A stretch of 64,000 nt of DNA from Paenibacillus polymyxa M1 (GCF_000237325.1 NC_017542.1:3196501-3260500), one strand, 5' to 3'. Shown: positions 33,244 through 42,265, counted from the stretch's first letter. Numbers and translations are program-made. Notes: a model not told the origin generated them from the letters alone.

Positions 33244-33810
33244 CTACCTAAATGACCTATGTTCAAACTCAGACAGAAGATCGGCTATCTCTGGAGTAAT
33301 CATGCTGTTTCCAAAGTATTCAATGCTATAATCGAAATCCTTTTTGGATTTCACATTTGAATTTGGATTAGCAGCAAGTTGTCCGATGATTAGTCCACAT
33401 GCCACCTTGACCTTATCAGGTGTCGTTTCCCAGCCGCTGGTATACGTCACTTCCAATTCTGAGTAAGCTGAACCAAAAGGAGAGAAGCCACACCAGACTG
33501 TGCCAATATCCTTGTCGATATCAATGGTGCTGGTGTCAGTGATTGTTTCGAATCCCGGCGGACCAAAGAAATTACCCATCAATCCCTGCTTCGGCCTGCC
33601 CTTTACCTCCTTCACCTCTACAACTGGGTAATAAGACAAATGCCCTCTCTGCTGATCGGTAAGCGGTATACGCTCGGTATACGTTGTAACTCCGATCTCA
33701 CGTTTGCACCGTCCATCAATTACGGCTGATGCTCTGAGAATAAGTGGAGTAGTTAATTTTATCCCTACCGGAACGAAGTCAGAGTCCGTTAACTCAAGAT
33801 ACTGACTCAT
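33244..33810 (-). CDS. Head-tail adaptor-like protein
   Basis: A 188-residue protein (MSQYLELTDSDFVPVGIKL...) with a helix-rich C-terminus, as in head-tail connectors of the gp6/Gp15 type that attach below the portal. It starts inside the 4-bp overlap with the gene upstream. Confidence 0.6.
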   Translation of the reverse strand: MSQYLELTDSDFVPVGIKLTTPLILRASAVIDGRCKREIGVTTYTERIPLTDQQRGHLSYYPVVEVKEVKGRPKQGLMGNFFGPPGFETITDTSTIDIDKDIGTVWCGFSPFGSAYSELEVTYTSGWETTPDKVKVACGLIIGQLAANPNSNVKSKKDFDYSIEYFGNSMITPEIADLLSEFEHRSFR

Positions 33811-34214
33811 TCTACATATCCAGCATCGGCAAGCTCGTCTGCCAGTTCATCCGGTAACTGTGCTTCGCCATCCACGAAGTTAACGACCCCATTTTTTAAA
33901 TGAATCGTGTGAGGACCCTTGCGCTGGCTTGGTGTACCGCGAAGCGTAACTTTTCGGACTGCTGGAATCCTAGCAGCCAGAAAAGAACTGCGCGCATCAT
34001 TCAACACCGTTGTTTGAGCATCGAACTGGCTTGGTTCTGCTCCTTCAGCGCCAACCAATGTCTCTGCCGCTGTAACGGCCTCCTTGAATGCATCTGCCGA
34101 TTGTTGAGGATATTGCCCTCCATTTTCACCAATCTCAGCCTGCGCTAACAATGCTGCGCTTTCAGCAATCGCATCTTTCAGCTTATCCAGATTCGATTTT
34201 GCCAACTGAATCAT
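33807..34214 (-). CDS. Head protein with FIVAR-like helical domain
   Basis: A 135-residue protein. The N-terminal 75 residues look like a FIVAR-type three-helix bundle (AFKEAVTAAETLVG, FDAQTTVLNDARSSFL), a fold found in surface-binding and decoration proteins; the C-terminus (HTIHLKNGVVNFVDGEAQLPDELADELADAGYVE region) resembles small head-completion proteins. It might decorate the capsid; inference. Confidence 0.6.
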   Translation of the reverse strand: MIQLAKSNLDKLKDAIAESAALLAQAEIGENGGQYPQQSADAFKEAVTAAETLVGAEGAEPSQFDAQTTVLNDARSSFLAARIPAVRKVTLRGTPSQRKGPHTIHLKNGVVNFVDGEAQLPDELADELADAGYVE

Positions 34215-34272
34215 CTCCTCTCAACATTAAGAGAGACGGTCACATTAACCGCCCCCTTAGTCTTAAAATTTA

Positions 34273-35274
34273 TTAGCCTACCGCCGTAATCGTTGGACGC
34301 TCAATTGTCCCGTAAGCATGAGCGTAACTTGGTCCTTTAGCTACTGGAGCACCGTATTTAATGCCCACATACTGTTCTTGCAGGCTTGATGTTGTACCCA
34401 ATTGGAACAAGTAGATCCCCTTTTCTCCAACGTAGTGATATTCAATCATCGGTTCGGTTATAATCGCAATACCATAGTCAGTATTCGATGCTGTCGTCGC
34501 ATTTACAGACGATGTAATAAACGGTTCTGGAATAATCGGCAAGAGTCCAGCAGCAGTCATAATAGCCAGTACTTCCAAACCTGCGACAGTTGTCTTCTTG
34601 ATGTTGCTGACTTGCGTTTGATTGTTGGCTGCGGTTCTCTCTTCTTCTTCTAAGTAGTGATGCGCAATAGGATGAATATAGATAGCGGTTGGCATAAGCT
34701 CGTACAACTCACTTGCTACCATTGCAGCAACTTTCGCCCGAATACCCGATACAATAGATGCAGTTGGTCCAACAGTGAAAGTGTTTGTGATTTGATTGGC
34801 AAGGCCCACATATTGAAGAGTTGTAGGGACTGTCAATCCTGTGTCTGTACCTCTCCAAAGAGCTTTACCGTGGGCAAGACCAATGCCATTAAGCATATCA
34901 TTCAAATCCTTCGCCTTAAGCTCAGGAAAGTTGTTTTGTTGTTGTCCTAAAGTGATATCGTAATGTCCAAAATTAACTTGGTTGGTCAGGGCCTTAATCT
35001 TCACCCCATGAGGTGTGCGCTGATTGCTAGTGGAAGCAGCCGATGGATTACGTGGATCGACGAATTCACCGCCTTTAACAGTGTTTTGTTCATAGTAAGT
35101 TGAAATATCTCCTGTAGCAGGTACGTAATTTAGTCGTCCATCCAATATAGATGTTCGGCGCAATACATCTGTAATTTCTTTTTGGAAATCGTCTGTAATG
35201 ATTGCCCCCGGTCCTTGAAATTGCGTTGCTGCTGCCATTGTGACGAATTCAGCTGTTCCTACACGGTTATTCAT
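34273..35274 (-). CDS. Major capsid protein
   Basis: A 333-residue protein directly downstream of the protease/scaffold gene, with an N-arm, a central segment typical of HK97-fold capsids (TPHGVKIKALTNQVNFGHYDI region) and a beta-rich C-terminus (QEQYVGIKYGAPVAKGP). GGAGAGTG precedes the ATG. Position and length support the call; the exact capsid family is not obvious to me. Confidence 0.85.
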   Translation of the reverse strand: MNNRVGTAEFVTMAAATQFQGPGAIITDDFQKEITDVLRRTSILDGRLNYVPATGDISTYYEQNTVKGGEFVDPRNPSAASTSNQRTPHGVKIKALTNQVNFGHYDITLGQQQNNFPELKAKDLNDMLNGIGLAHGKALWRGTDTGLTVPTTLQYVGLANQITNTFTVGPTASIVSGIRAKVAAMVASELYELMPTAIYIHPIAHHYLEEEERTAANNQTQVSNIKKTTVAGLEVLAIMTAAGLLPIIPEPFITSSVNATTASNTDYGIAIITEPMIEYHYVGEKGIYLFQLGTTSSLQEQYVGIKYGAPVAKGPSYAHAYGTIERPTITAVG

Positions 35275-35277
35275 ATA

Positions 35278-35742
35278 TTACACACTCTCCTTGTCAGCAA
35301 ATTGTGCTTTTGCCTGCATTTTAAGTTTGAAAGATTCGGAAGTTGGAAGATTAAGAGCATCGACGGAAGCACAGAAGGTTTTGTAATCATTCACTTCCGC
35401 TCCAGCTGCAAGATTGGCATTACTGCCATACTTGGACAATAGAGCGGATGCGCTGAATGTTTTGCGTTCCGGCTCTGCTGGAGGCGCACCCGCTGCTTTT
35501 AACTCTTTCAATTCTTTTTCTAAAGCATCCGCTTTATCTTGAGCTGCCTTTAGAAAAGCAGCAGCTTGTTCTTCAGCAGTTTTATGTTCGGCTTCTTCAC
35601 TTGCAGCTTTCATAGTGGTGATATCTGTTTTAATTGCTCCCATCTCTGTGACCACGCTTTGTACACTCGCAGTGATAGCGGACATACCATCTTGCAGCGC
35701 CTTCATGGAGTCTTCCATCGCTTTGATTTGTTCCGGTGTCAT
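35278..35742 (-). CDS. Nested scaffold protein from an internal start
   Basis: In frame with the protease gene, AAGGAGG (35757-35751) lies seven to eight bases ahead of an ATG at 35742, giving a 154-residue protein starting MTPEQIKAMEDSMKAL. It equals the scaffold portion, as in the lambda C/Nu3 arrangement. The ribosome site is as strong as any in the window. Confidence 0.7.
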   Translation of the reverse strand: MTPEQIKAMEDSMKALQDGMSAITASVQSVVTEMGAIKTDITTMKAASEEAEHKTAEEQAAAFLKAAQDKADALEKELKELKAAGAPPAEPERKTFSASALLSKYGSNANLAAGAEVNDYKTFCASVDALNLPTSESFKLKMQAKAQFADKESV

Positions 35743-36333
35743 ATTGACATCCTCCTTGTTATGTTTCGTATTACGAGCAGCAAAACTCGTTGTTTTATAG
35801 GCAGCGGCATCAGCGAACAGAATAGCTGCTCCTGTACCACAAAACTCAATCACGTCTAATACATTTTCTAAATCCGTTGCATCCTGTACAGAAGCTTCCA
35901 TTTCGAGTGATGCACCAAACTGATACTCGCTCCAGTTATACTCAGCCGCTAAACCGTTGTAGTAACGAATAGTCGCAACCACATCAGGAAAATCTTTTGC
36001 GTAAATGTATCCGTCAATCCATGCATACCCATCAAGTGAACGGTAAGCCTTATCAATTACAGCGACTTTAAAGCGCGGGTCATGGTCCGCCATACCGTTG
36101 GCATAGTCAATATTCAAGGCCATACCCACGAAGGTTTGAAGATATTGGTCGCAAACATTTGATGAAATACGAATACGTTTCCCGCCAGCACCATGAGGTG
36201 AGCCATCACTTGGTTGATCAACTGCGAAAAGAGCACATTTGAAAGGAACCTTGTTTGGATGTCCTCCTTCTTCGGATAACTTGAAGTCCTGAACGCGCAT
36301 CCGCTGGTTGCTCATTTTCAACGTTTTAAGCAT
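35278..36333 (-). CDS. Prohead protease fused to scaffold
   Basis: A 351-residue protein. Residues 1-190 form a protease-like domain (KVPFKCALFAVDQPSDG, LNIDYANGMADHD, VIEFCGTGAAIL with a conserved Cys). Residues about 195-290 are a coiled coil typical of scaffolds, followed by a C-terminal capsid-binding part. A strong internal ribosome site allows separate synthesis of the scaffold. GGAGGGAGGTG precedes the first ATG. Confidence 0.75.
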   Translation of the reverse strand: MLKTLKMSNQRMRVQDFKLSEEGGHPNKVPFKCALFAVDQPSDGSPHGAGGKRIRISSNVCDQYLQTFVGMALNIDYANGMADHDPRFKVAVIDKAYRSLDGYAWIDGYIYAKDFPDVVATIRYYNGLAAEYNWSEYQFGASLEMEASVQDATDLENVLDVIEFCGTGAAILFADAAAYKTTSFAARNTKHNKEDVNMTPEQIKAMEDSMKALQDGMSAITASVQSVVTEMGAIKTDITTMKAASEEAEHKTAEEQAAAFLKAAQDKADALEKELKELKAAGAPPAEPERKTFSASALLSKYGSNANLAAGAEVNDYKTFCASVDALNLPTSESFKLKMQAKAQFADKESV

Positions 36334-36341
36334 TTAGATTC

Positions 36342-36452
36342 TCACCTCCCTCCGTGATATTTCTGTTGTCTGCGCTCTGCTCGGTTTCTCGGTGTTGGCA
36401 ATGACCTGGGATATGTCAGTCTCACAACACTGCAAACAAACCTTGTAAACAC
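36342..36452 (-). CDS. Very small basic protein
   Basis: A possible 36-residue protein starting at GTG 36452 after GGTGAGG and ending PRNRAERRQQKYHGGR. The NRAERR motif is seen in small phage head-region proteins. The start is uncertain and the gene could be spurious, but the tail is unlike random frames. Confidence 0.35.
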   Translation of the reverse strand: MFTRFVCSVVRLTYPRSLPTPRNRAERRQQKYHGGR

Positions 36453-36486
36453 GTCCTCACCGCCTCTCAGGGCAAAATAAAAACAC

Positions 36487-37842
36487 CTACTCTTCAGCGG
36501 TGTCAGATTCATCCTTTTCTGTTTTGTCCTTATCATTCAGCGGATCATCTTCAGGAAGATTGCTTAACAGTTTGTCTTTCTCTCCTTGTAATTCTTCCTG
36601 AGTTTTATTTAAATCGATAGCTGCGGTATTACCTGGTTGTAATAATACTTCGCCATGTTTATTAGGCAATGCTTTACGCGCCAGACCATCACGTACTTCA
36701 TCTGGTGTTACAGTTCTTCTGTCAAGGTAAATTGCATCAATATCGGCTTTTAATTTCTGGTCCTTCAACGAAGTAGCATAGTGGAACTTAAACTCAATTA
36801 CCCCACCCATCTTGAAGATCCCGTCAATAATGTGATTGTTGATATGCTCCACAATGTTTTCAGCAATAGACTGGATAGATTCATTCGTGTCATCGTCTTC
36901 ACTGTCTGCGGTGCTTCGGTTCACATCTTTCGTTTGGCCCAGCTTTTTTGGTGAGATATCAAAAGCGATAGCCACGATCTCGATCAAGAACCGTTGCCAA
37001 TCAAGAAACAGCGCCTTATCGTCCGTAGCTCCCAAATCAAGCACACTTGGGTTCTCTCCTCCGATAATTGGGTTCATTCCCCGTCCCAACACTTCGTTCT
37101 CCCAATACGCTCGAAAAGCAGCCACCGCCTTGCTATCAGCACTCTTACCAAGATTAATCAGCTTCCTAATCACAGTATTTGAAGCCTGTTTCCCAGCAGA
37201 TCGATGCGCTGATATAAAGCTTTCAACTGATTCCCAAACCGTTTCTAGCGGTGAAAGTCCGAATGGTGTGTTAGTTCTCGGATTCATTCGTATATACATT
37301 AGGTCAGAAGACTTTAAATGAACATATTGCCCGTGAACTCGTTGTGCATAGCGATAAGAATTCTCTTTTCCATCCCAATCGGGATACAAGTCAACAGAGA
37401 AAGAATCTACAGGGTACATCCTAAATGGCCTGAGAGGGTCACCAGCTTTTAATACTTCCGATGAACCCGCGCTACATACAAGCATATCTTCAACAATTTG
37501 CTCAATCCATGAACGGAACGAGTCACCAGGATTCGGCTTCAGTAATGATCGTTCGATAATCTTACATATTTCCCGGTACTTCTCAGTATCATTTTCGTCA
37601 ATAGCAGATACGGACCAGTTCAGTTTTGTGATTCCGTTCTTGATGACGTTAATTGCTCTACGCGGAATCGGGGATTCTGATAACGTTCGTAAGTTTGTCG
37701 GCGTTCGCTTTGGAGCTGGCTGGTTACTTCCCTTACTCATCATGATACCAAACGGGAATGGGTAACTTTCCGTCTGTCGTTCAGGTTCATTCTTCGGCCT
37801 TCCCGCCGCTAGCCAGTTAATTATCCACTGTCGTACACCCAA
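36487..37842 (-). CDS. Portal protein
   Basis: A 451-residue portal of the HK97/phage-portal type: N-terminal region with RRAINVIKNGITKLNW, crown region SSDLMYIRMNPRTNTPFG, and SPKKLGQTKDVNRSTA in the stem. The acidic tail (DDPLNDKDKTEKDE) is usual. I chose TTG at 37842 because AGGGAGG lies seven bases ahead. It forms the dodecameric DNA gate. Confidence 0.92.
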   Translation of the reverse strand: MGVRQWIINWLAAGRPKNEPERQTESYPFPFGIMMSKGSNQPAPKRTPTNLRTLSESPIPRRAINVIKNGITKLNWSVSAIDENDTEKYREICKIIERSLLKPNPGDSFRSWIEQIVEDMLVCSAGSSEVLKAGDPLRPFRMYPVDSFSVDLYPDWDGKENSYRYAQRVHGQYVHLKSSDLMYIRMNPRTNTPFGLSPLETVWESVESFISAHRSAGKQASNTVIRKLINLGKSADSKAVAAFRAYWENEVLGRGMNPIIGGENPSVLDLGATDDKALFLDWQRFLIEIVAIAFDISPKKLGQTKDVNRSTADSEDDDTNESIQSIAENIVEHINNHIIDGIFKMGGVIEFKFHYATSLKDQKLKADIDAIYLDRRTVTPDEVRDGLARKALPNKHGEVLLQPGNTAAIDLNKTQEELQGEKDKLLSNLPEDDPLNDKDKTEKDESDTAEE

Positions 37843-37878
37843 ATCTGTACCTCCCTTCTGACGCAACAAAAAAGGAGG

Positions 37879-37896
37879 TCAGGAAATTTTTCCTGC
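37879..37896. repeat. Dispersed palindrome, copy 4
   Basis: TCAGGAAATTTTTCCTGC, just upstream of the portal ribosome site. Confidence 0.6.
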
Positions 37897-38020
37897 CTCC
37901 GTATTCGTTCATATTTCTATGTCTAAATAATATCATTGAGTTGATTCGTTATCACTACGGATTTCAATCAAAATAATATATAATATAAAGTACTGAAAAT
38001 ATATACATGAGGTGATGATA

Positions 38021-38830
38021 ATGCAAAATAAAAACATAAAAAGACTTACTCCAACGCCCGAAACAATTAGGAAGTTGTATCTTCTATCTGGTAATGAGTG
38101 CGCTTTTCCAAAGTGTAATGCGAGAATGATTGATGGTAATGGAAATTTCATTGGTCAAGTATGTCACATTGAAGCTGCTATGCCTGGAGGAGAAAGATTT
38201 AATCCAAAGCAAACAAATGAAGATAGAAGAGAGTTTAGCAATCTTATGTTAATGTGCTACGAACATCACATAGTCACGAATGATGTTTCTAACTATACTG
38301 TGAAAAAATTAAAAAATATTAAAAAGAATCATGAGGAAAAGTACTTGTCTGCTGTTAATAATATATTAAATTCAGTTACTGACAAGACCAAATCAAACAA
38401 ATTTACATACGCTAATTCTTGCACAAAGCTAGTAAATGCTTGGGGCTGGAACCTCAGTGTTGAAGAACAAAAAGCACTTGTAGATGATTTGAACGAAACC
38501 TTGAATAATAGTCTTAATAAATTACCCCAAGAAACAAGGGAATTGCTGGTGGTAATGATAGAGCGATGCAGAGAACAAAAGGTTTATTTACACGAAATAT
38601 CCAAGGTTACTGGTATAAGCCTCAGCAAGATGAAAGAAGATATCGATTTACTTATTAGATATAAGATTATTGACGAACCAGAAAGTGACGAATACAGCAA
38701 TTATTACATTACATTCAAACTCATCAAAAAGGAATGGGAATTTTGGGATGATTTAAATGATACATGTAATAATTGCAATATTTCTTTGGAAGAATTGATT
38801 ATTGGGCTTGATTTTAGTTTACTTGATTAG
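38021..38830 (+). CDS. HNH endonuclease inserted between portal and terminase genes
   Basis: A 269-residue protein on the opposite strand to the packaging genes. Residues about 25-95 form an HNH domain: CAFPKC zinc site, VCHIEAA, FSNLMLMCYEHH. The C-terminal half is helical with a winged-helix-like part (HEISKVTGISLSKMKEDIDLL). Base composition is lower in G+C than its neighbours. GAGGTG fixes the ATG at 38021. It may be a homing or defence nuclease; it converges on terL with a 15-bp gap and no phage role is evident. Confidence 0.75.
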   Translation: MQNKNIKRLTPTPETIRKLYLLSGNECAFPKCNARMIDGNGNFIGQVCHIEAAMPGGERFNPKQTNEDRREFSNLMLMCYEHHIVTNDVSNYTVKKLKNIKKNHEEKYLSAVNNILNSVTDKTKSNKFTYANSCTKLVNAWGWNLSVEEQKALVDDLNETLNNSLNKLPQETRELLVVMIERCREQKVYLHEISKVTGISLSKMKEDIDLLIRYKIIDEPESDEYSNYYITFKLIKKEWEFWDDLNDTCNNCNISLEELIIGLDFSLLD

Positions 38831-38845
38831 CCTTTCTTACGCTTG

Positions 38846-40276
38846 TCAACCAAATGAAAATACATTTTTGAATTTAATATTTGCAAAAGATAATACAAAT
38901 GCGTCGGCCCTATCCGGTGAGGGTAGGCCGCGCTTTTTCATATCCTCTTTTCGTTCTAAAAATATCTTTCCGTTGCTACCCATCCGCCATTTTCGGGAAG
39001 TGAGCTGCGTTATAAGTTTCTCGTCATCTGGCAATTGCAGTTCACCCGGCTTGCCAAGCACATAGTTGCTCATATTAGCCTCAAGCATTTCTTTGACATG
39101 TCCCCACTGTTCAGCCCCTAGATTCCCATAATGACCGTCTTCCGCTGCTGATCCATTGTTAACTGGAATGATGGTGTAGCCTAGACTTTTCTCCTCATTA
39201 ATCTCATTCAATCTATCTGTTACAGCTCCACCTATTCCACTATCATCAATTCTTATTTCTACTTCGTCCATTTCTGTACGCTCTGCCTTTACATCATCAA
39301 CCAGGCGTAATACCCAGCCTGTGGTTGTCATAGTGTCCTGCTTGTGGTGGAAATGAGTCTTTACCACCTTGCCTCCCATACGTGCGTACATGGTTGTCTC
39401 ATCGTCTCCAAAACGTGCAACGTCAACACCTACAAATAGCTTTGTTCCAGAAGGTTCAATTTTAACTTCATCTTTGGCAAATTCCGCAGCTTCCAGAGAG
39501 ATGAATGTATCAGATTCACCACGGGGAAACTCGCCTTCTACACGAACGCGCCATACATCGCTTCCCTCTCCATATTTCCGTTTAAGCATAGCGATGTTTT
39601 CTTTACTCGTTCTCGGACTGTCCAAACAGGATACCTTACGTGTTTTATAATCAGATCTATCCTTATTGTGCGAATCATAAAAAACACCCGACGTTTTTGT
39701 CGGGTTTCCACACATCAGTATTTTATTGAACTCACCCGACAACGTACCTAAAATGGCTTCCATGATTGGATCAGCAACACCCGATGCCTCATCCACAACA
39801 AATAGCATGTAGTCCTCATGAAAGCCTTGCATATTTTCAGGCTTGGTTGCTGTCCGAGCTGTAGCGAACCATCGTTCCTCATAATTTTTCATGTATATTT
39901 TGGTCTTAGTCCACTTAAGGATTCGTTTCAGCACCGGACTTTTAGATTGCCATTTATTTATCTCAGCCCATAACACGTCATGTAGTTGCTGCCTTGTAGG
40001 AGCTGTACAAATTACCTTTGGATATGGGAAACACGACAAGAACCATAGAGCTGTTGCCGCTTCTAATCCTGTTTTTCCTACGCCTTGACCTGAACGTACT
40101 GAAACACGAGGATTATTAGCTAAATCCATTAGAGTGCTTGCCTGCCAATCATCAGGATAGAACTTAAGCATCTCTTGACAGAACAATGTGGGATTCTTGC
40201 GATACTCAGGAATCCTTTTCTTGAATGCTTGAAGTCTCCGTTTCGTCTCCGGTGAGTCCTTCGTCTTCATCGCCAA
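38846..40276 (-). CDS. terL: Terminase large subunit
   Basis: A 476-residue packaging motor. ATPase: Walker A SGQGVGKT (62-69), Walker B LFVVDE (158-163). RNase-H-like nuclease: Asp285 in GVDVARFGDDET, Asp344/345 in RIDDSGIGG and Asp458 in PDRADAF. It cuts and pumps DNA through the portal. Its start lies 71 bp inside the small-subunit gene. It ends next to the converging HNH gene. Confidence 0.95.
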   Translation of the reverse strand: MAMKTKDSPETKRRLQAFKKRIPEYRKNPTLFCQEMLKFYPDDWQASTLMDLANNPRVSVRSGQGVGKTGLEAATALWFLSCFPYPKVICTAPTRQQLHDVLWAEINKWQSKSPVLKRILKWTKTKIYMKNYEERWFATARTATKPENMQGFHEDYMLFVVDEASGVADPIMEAILGTLSGEFNKILMCGNPTKTSGVFYDSHNKDRSDYKTRKVSCLDSPRTSKENIAMLKRKYGEGSDVWRVRVEGEFPRGESDTFISLEAAEFAKDEVKIEPSGTKLFVGVDVARFGDDETTMYARMGGKVVKTHFHHKQDTMTTTGWVLRLVDDVKAERTEMDEVEIRIDDSGIGGAVTDRLNEINEEKSLGYTIIPVNNGSAAEDGHYGNLGAEQWGHVKEMLEANMSNYVLGKPGELQLPDDEKLITQLTSRKWRMGSNGKIFLERKEDMKKRGLPSPDRADAFVLSFANIKFKNVFSFG

Positions 40277-41489
40277 CCACCGCCTCTACCCAATCGTCAA
40301 TTAAATCGTCTTCTGAATTTCCTTCTCCAGTGACCTTTGCCCTTTCAAGCTCAAGTTTCTCACGTTGCATCTTAAGTTTCTCGTCTTCAACCATCCGTTT
40401 ATGTTTGTCTGGAAGCAGATCCATGTATTTAGTTAGCACGTCCAATGCCTTGGTTTTGTCGTGTAGCTTTACGCTCACTCCATCCTTACCCTGCTTGACT
40501 TCTGAAACCAGAGTTCCATCAATTTCATCGCTGTTTTTAAAAGAGACATAATTGTATCTGTACTTCTTCGTTTCTCCAGTGTCAGGATCAAACACAGGAT
40601 CTCCTTCTAAGCCAAGAACATCTTCTTCCTTTTGACCGAATTCTACGTAATCCGTAATGTCTGCGAAAGCAATCTTCATGTACTCCATTAGAACTCGCTG
40701 AGCATTTAAACCCACCTCGTCGATCATTGTTTCCTTGTGCTGCCGAATAATGTTTTGGATTTCAACTTTCTTCAACAGAGCGAAACCAATCTGATAGGCA
40801 GTTTTCTTACTGTATCCCGCCGCAATCGCTGACCTGGTAGCGTTGAAGTCTCGAAGGTATTCATAAGTGAATATCCTTTGCTTAGGCGTTAATCCATCCT
40901 CATCGGGAATTTCCGGTTCAGGTTCTTCAACAACCGTTGGAGCACTCTGTACTTTTTTGGAACGTTCCATATTACCGGAGCGTTCCGGTACTTTTTTCGG
41001 AGCGCTCCGTATTTTTGGAGTTTCCCCCAGCTCTTTTGATAGTGCATCAACAGTAAGCAGAGTAGCATATACTTCCCTCGGCTTATCACCTTGATATGTA
41101 CCAATGAATTTGCGCCGCTCCATTTCATCAATCAGTCGGGCCGCTCTGCTATAACCTATCCTCATTCTTCTCTGTAATAAAGAAACCGAGGCTTGTTTGG
41201 CCTCGGCTACAATTTGGACAGCTTTTAGAAAAAGATCGTCTGGATATGATGTTGTATCTTCATCTTTCTTTGCAGGTTCATTTTTTTTATCAGTTTCATC
41301 TTCATCGGAACGTTCCGTATGTTTCGCTTCTCCAATCAAACTCTCCCACTTATCTTTAGCCTTCCATCCTCTTACCGTACCTTCAGATACACTAAGCTGA
41401 GATGCTATATCTGTGAGACGTATGTTGCCGGAACTGGCTTTGTATAAATCAAATGCTTCGTCCCGTTTAGGATCTCTCTTTCGTCCCAT
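40206..41489 (-). CDS. terS: Terminase small subunit fused to an FtsK-gamma domain
   Basis: A 427-residue protein, long for a small terminase. Residues 1-55 are a PBSX-type HTH (GNIRLTDIASQLSVSEGTV); 84-140 are an FtsK-gamma winged helix (SVSLLQRRMRIGYSRAARL, GDKPREV); 200-345 are Terminase_2 (LTPKQRIFTYEYLRDFNA); then a charged coiled tail. FtsK-gamma domains read KOPS signals to steer DNA translocases. Here it may help choose the packaging start. A palindrome cluster lies inside the gene. Confidence 0.85.
   Translation of the reverse strand: MGRKRDPKRDEAFDLYKASSGNIRLTDIASQLSVSEGTVRGWKAKDKWESLIGEAKHTERSDEDETDKKNEPAKKDEDTTSYPDDLFLKAVQIVAEAKQASVSLLQRRMRIGYSRAARLIDEMERRKFIGTYQGDKPREVYATLLTVDALSKELGETPKIRSAPKKVPERSGNMERSKKVQSAPTVVEEPEPEIPDEDGLTPKQRIFTYEYLRDFNATRSAIAAGYSKKTAYQIGFALLKKVEIQNIIRQHKETMIDEVGLNAQRVLMEYMKIAFADITDYVEFGQKEEDVLGLEGDPVFDPDTGETKKYRYNYVSFKNSDEIDGTLVSEVKQGKDGVSVKLHDKTKALDVLTKYMDLLPDKHKRMVEDEKLKMQREKLELERAKVTGEGNSEDDLIDDWVEAVVGDEDEGLTGDETETSSIQEKDS
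40959..41317. promoter_or_regulatory. Palindrome cluster inside terS, candidate pac/cos recognition site
   Basis: GGAACGTTCC (40959-40968), CCGGAGCGTTCCGG (40975-40988) and CGGAGCGCTCCG (40998-41009) sit about 20 bp apart, separated by T-runs; CGGAACGTTCCG (41306-41317) repeats the motif 300 bp on. They fall in the linker-coding part of terS. Pac sites of several phages lie within terS. Function here is inference. Confidence 0.5.
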
Positions 41490-41527
41490 ATCTTATTATT
41501 CACCCCTTTTGATAATGTATCTGAAGC

Positions 41528-41545
41528 TAAGGAAAAGTTTCCTGA
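41528..41545. repeat. Dispersed palindrome, copy 5
   Basis: TAAGGAAAAGTTTCCTGA, the motif in reverse orientation, upstream of terS. Confidence 0.6.
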
Positions 41546-41551
41546 ACAAAT

Positions 41552-41580
41552 AAAAAAGCACCTATTAAGGTGCTAGGTGC
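41552..41580 (-). terminator. Terminator upstream of terS
   Basis: AGCACCT and AGGTGCT form a stem followed by six T on the minus strand. It would separate early transcripts from the late operon unless antiterminated. Confidence 0.7.
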
Positions 41581-41744
41581 TAAATCTAGCTTTATCGCAT
41601 CATTGAAATCACGTAAAAATAATTTTTTATATCGACATTTCTTTACATATTTCCCGAGTTTTTTAATTTTGATAGTTGTATAATCCTCTTAATGGTAGCT
41701 GGAAACTATCCGGCTATCAAAAAAGTGAGAGGAGATTTTTAAGA

Positions 41745-42248
41745 ATGAAAAAGTTGGTTTCTATTTTGCTCACATTTGCCCTTTTGTTATCCGTGTCCGT
41801 AACAGCATTTGCAGAAGAAGCAACACCTACTAACCAGCAAGATGCAAAATACTCCATCAGTGTTGGTGATTCCGACATCGAATTGGCTAAAGGAGAAACT
41901 GTTGAAATACCTCTTACATTAATCCCTAAAGAAGGAACGGTTCATCCCAATGTTGATTTCCCTGGCACTGGGGGAATCCTTTCCTTAACTGCTGGGGCCA
42001 ATTATGTCTTTTACAGAATAACTCCGTCGGTTCCAATAGATAATTTCACTGGAATAATGAGTATCACAGATTTGACTTCTGGATTAAGTAATGGGAATGC
42101 AATTGTATCTGGATTAGCAGGTCAAGTTGCTTATTCTGGTTATAGGAATCATACGTACCGCGCTTCTTTGGACGGTACAGGCACTTTACTTGGAATCCCT
42201 TATATTAATACTAACCCAAATGGGATTACTTGGACACATAATTGGTAA
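41745..42248 (+). CDS. Secreted cargo protein
   Basis: A 167-residue secreted protein: signal peptide MKKLVSILLTFALLLSVSV, cleavage after AFA, then a beta-rich domain (YSISVGDSDIELAKGETVEI, NTNPNGITWTHNW end). GAGAGGAG fixes the ATG at 41745. It sits alone on the plus strand with a promoter-like TATAAT near 41689 and its own terminator: a moron. Function unknown. Confidence 0.65.
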   Translation: MKKLVSILLTFALLLSVSVTAFAEEATPTNQQDAKYSISVGDSDIELAKGETVEIPLTLIPKEGTVHPNVDFPGTGGILSLTAGANYVFYRITPSVPIDNFTGIMSITDLTSGLSNGNAIVSGLAGQVAYSGYRNHTYRASLDGTGTLLGIPYINTNPNGITWTHNW

Positions 42249-42265
42249 TATTAGTTGAATTATAT

